Source: Mycolicibacterium septicum DSM 44393
GTDB taxonomy: Bacteria; Actinomycetota; Actinomycetes; Mycobacteriales; Mycobacteriaceae
Length of the DNA: 64,000 bases
Direction: 5' to 3'
Assembly: GCF_000455325.1 (NCBI RefSeq)
Contig: NZ_HG322953.1
Span: 748,612-812,611 of the forward strand
The notes under the pieces are model-generated. The model worked only from the letters and a program-made list of their open reading frames with translations, was not told the origin of the DNA and did not search any database. How positions within the stretch are numbered: the stretch's first letter is position 1; the number at the start of each line of letters is the position of its first letter. Made by a program: the position numbers and the translations under genes. Below are positions 63,738 to 64,000 of this stretch, one piece after another.

Positions 63738-64000
63738 GTGGCAGCGAAGAGACCGACCGGACCGTTCGCCGTTGGCGACCGGGTGCAACTCACCGACGCC
63801 AAGGGCCGGCGCTACACGATGGTGCTCAACCCTGGCGGCGAGTTCCACACCCATCGCGGCATCATCGCCTTCGACAACGTGATCGGGCTGCCGGAAGGCA
63901 GCGTGATCAAATCCACCAACGGCGATCAGTTCCTGGTGTTGCGACCGCTGCTGGTCGACTACGTGATGTCGATGCCCCGCGGGGCGCAGGTGATCTATCC
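63738..64000 (+). CDS. trmI: tRNA (adenine-58-N1)-methyltransferase TrmI (3' end beyond window)
   Basis: The partial gene starts at GTG 63738 with AAKRPTGPFAVGDRVQLTDA, then YTMVLNPGGEFHTHRGIIAF and RPLLVDYVMSMPRGAQVIYP. This is the N-terminal beta-domain of bacterial TrmI (Rv2118c orthologue), which methylates A58 in the T-loop of tRNAs. The AdoMet-binding catalytic domain lies outside the window. Confidence 0.95.
   Translation, partial: MAAKRPTGPFAVGDRVQLTDAKGRRYTMVLNPGGEFHTHRGIIAFDNVIGLPEGSVIKSTNGDQFLVLRPLLVDYVMSMPRGAQVIY

Overview
The window is high-GC actinobacterial chromosome and almost certainly comes from a Mycobacterium/Mycolicibacterium species, probably a fast grower. The evidence is the gene order. 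From left to right it follows the M. tuberculosis block Rv2150c to Rv2118c (locus numbers from memory): ftsZ, pgeF (yfiH), a yggS-type PLP protein, sepF, yggT, wag31; then an M20 peptidase, a PEBP protein, pyrD, lppL, uppP, a histidine phosphatase, DUF3090, an SCO1664-family gene, cysQ, mshC, an SDR, a PAC2 protein, metH, hisE-hisG, DUF4126, a RecB-like nuclease and trmI. The mycothiol gene mshC and the tip-growth protein Wag31 fit this placement. ftsZ is cut at its 5' end by the window edge and trmI at its 3' end.

Two accessory blocks interrupt this backbone. Block A (about 6.06-28.8 kb) holds a glutamine amidotransferase, an orphan P450, a CitA/CitB-type two-component system divergent from a TctCBA tricarboxylate transporter with a universal stress protein, and a nitrate reductase fused to a CysJ-like flavoprotein. 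It continues with a LAL-type LuxR regulator, a catalase-related haem protein overlapping an alpha-dioxygenase/COX-like haem peroxidase, a divergent subtilase plus alpha/beta-hydrolase pair, and a sulfatase that ends next to tRNA-Leu(GAG). Block B (about 52.6-62.8 kb) lies between the DUF4126 and RecB-like genes. It holds a disulfide-type flavoprotein, an ArsR/SRPBCC/flavodoxin operon, a membrane-anchored coiled-coil protein, a six-TM cytochrome b561-like/molybdopterin fusion, a small exported protein divergent from a LuxR regulator with a degenerate receiver, and several small or decayed genes.

The most notable unit is the haem pair at 20.8-23.8 kb. The peroxidase has the distal His and the Tyr-x-x-His arrangement of fatty-acid alpha-dioxygenases and cyclooxygenases, and the catalase-related partner overlaps it by 4 bp. 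Together they suggest a two-step lipid hydroperoxide (oxylipin) pathway, possibly linked to the LAL regulator 24 bp downstream. Across a 200-bp divergent promoter region with three GAGTAG/CTACTC half-sites lies a subtilase that has a winged-helix-like N-terminus and no signal peptide, followed 15 bp later by an unusual alpha/beta hydrolase. This is a second candidate for an undescribed system.

Two conserved genes carry single-base frameshifts in homopolymer runs: the SCO1664-family gene near 36.61 kb and the 3' end of mshC near 40.76 kb. These may be sequencing errors or real decay. Two convergent gene pairs are separated by long palindromic elements (30967-31030 and 41815-41877) that look like dispersed mycobacterial intergenic repeats. 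No CRISPR array, insertion sequence, integrase or rRNA gene was seen.
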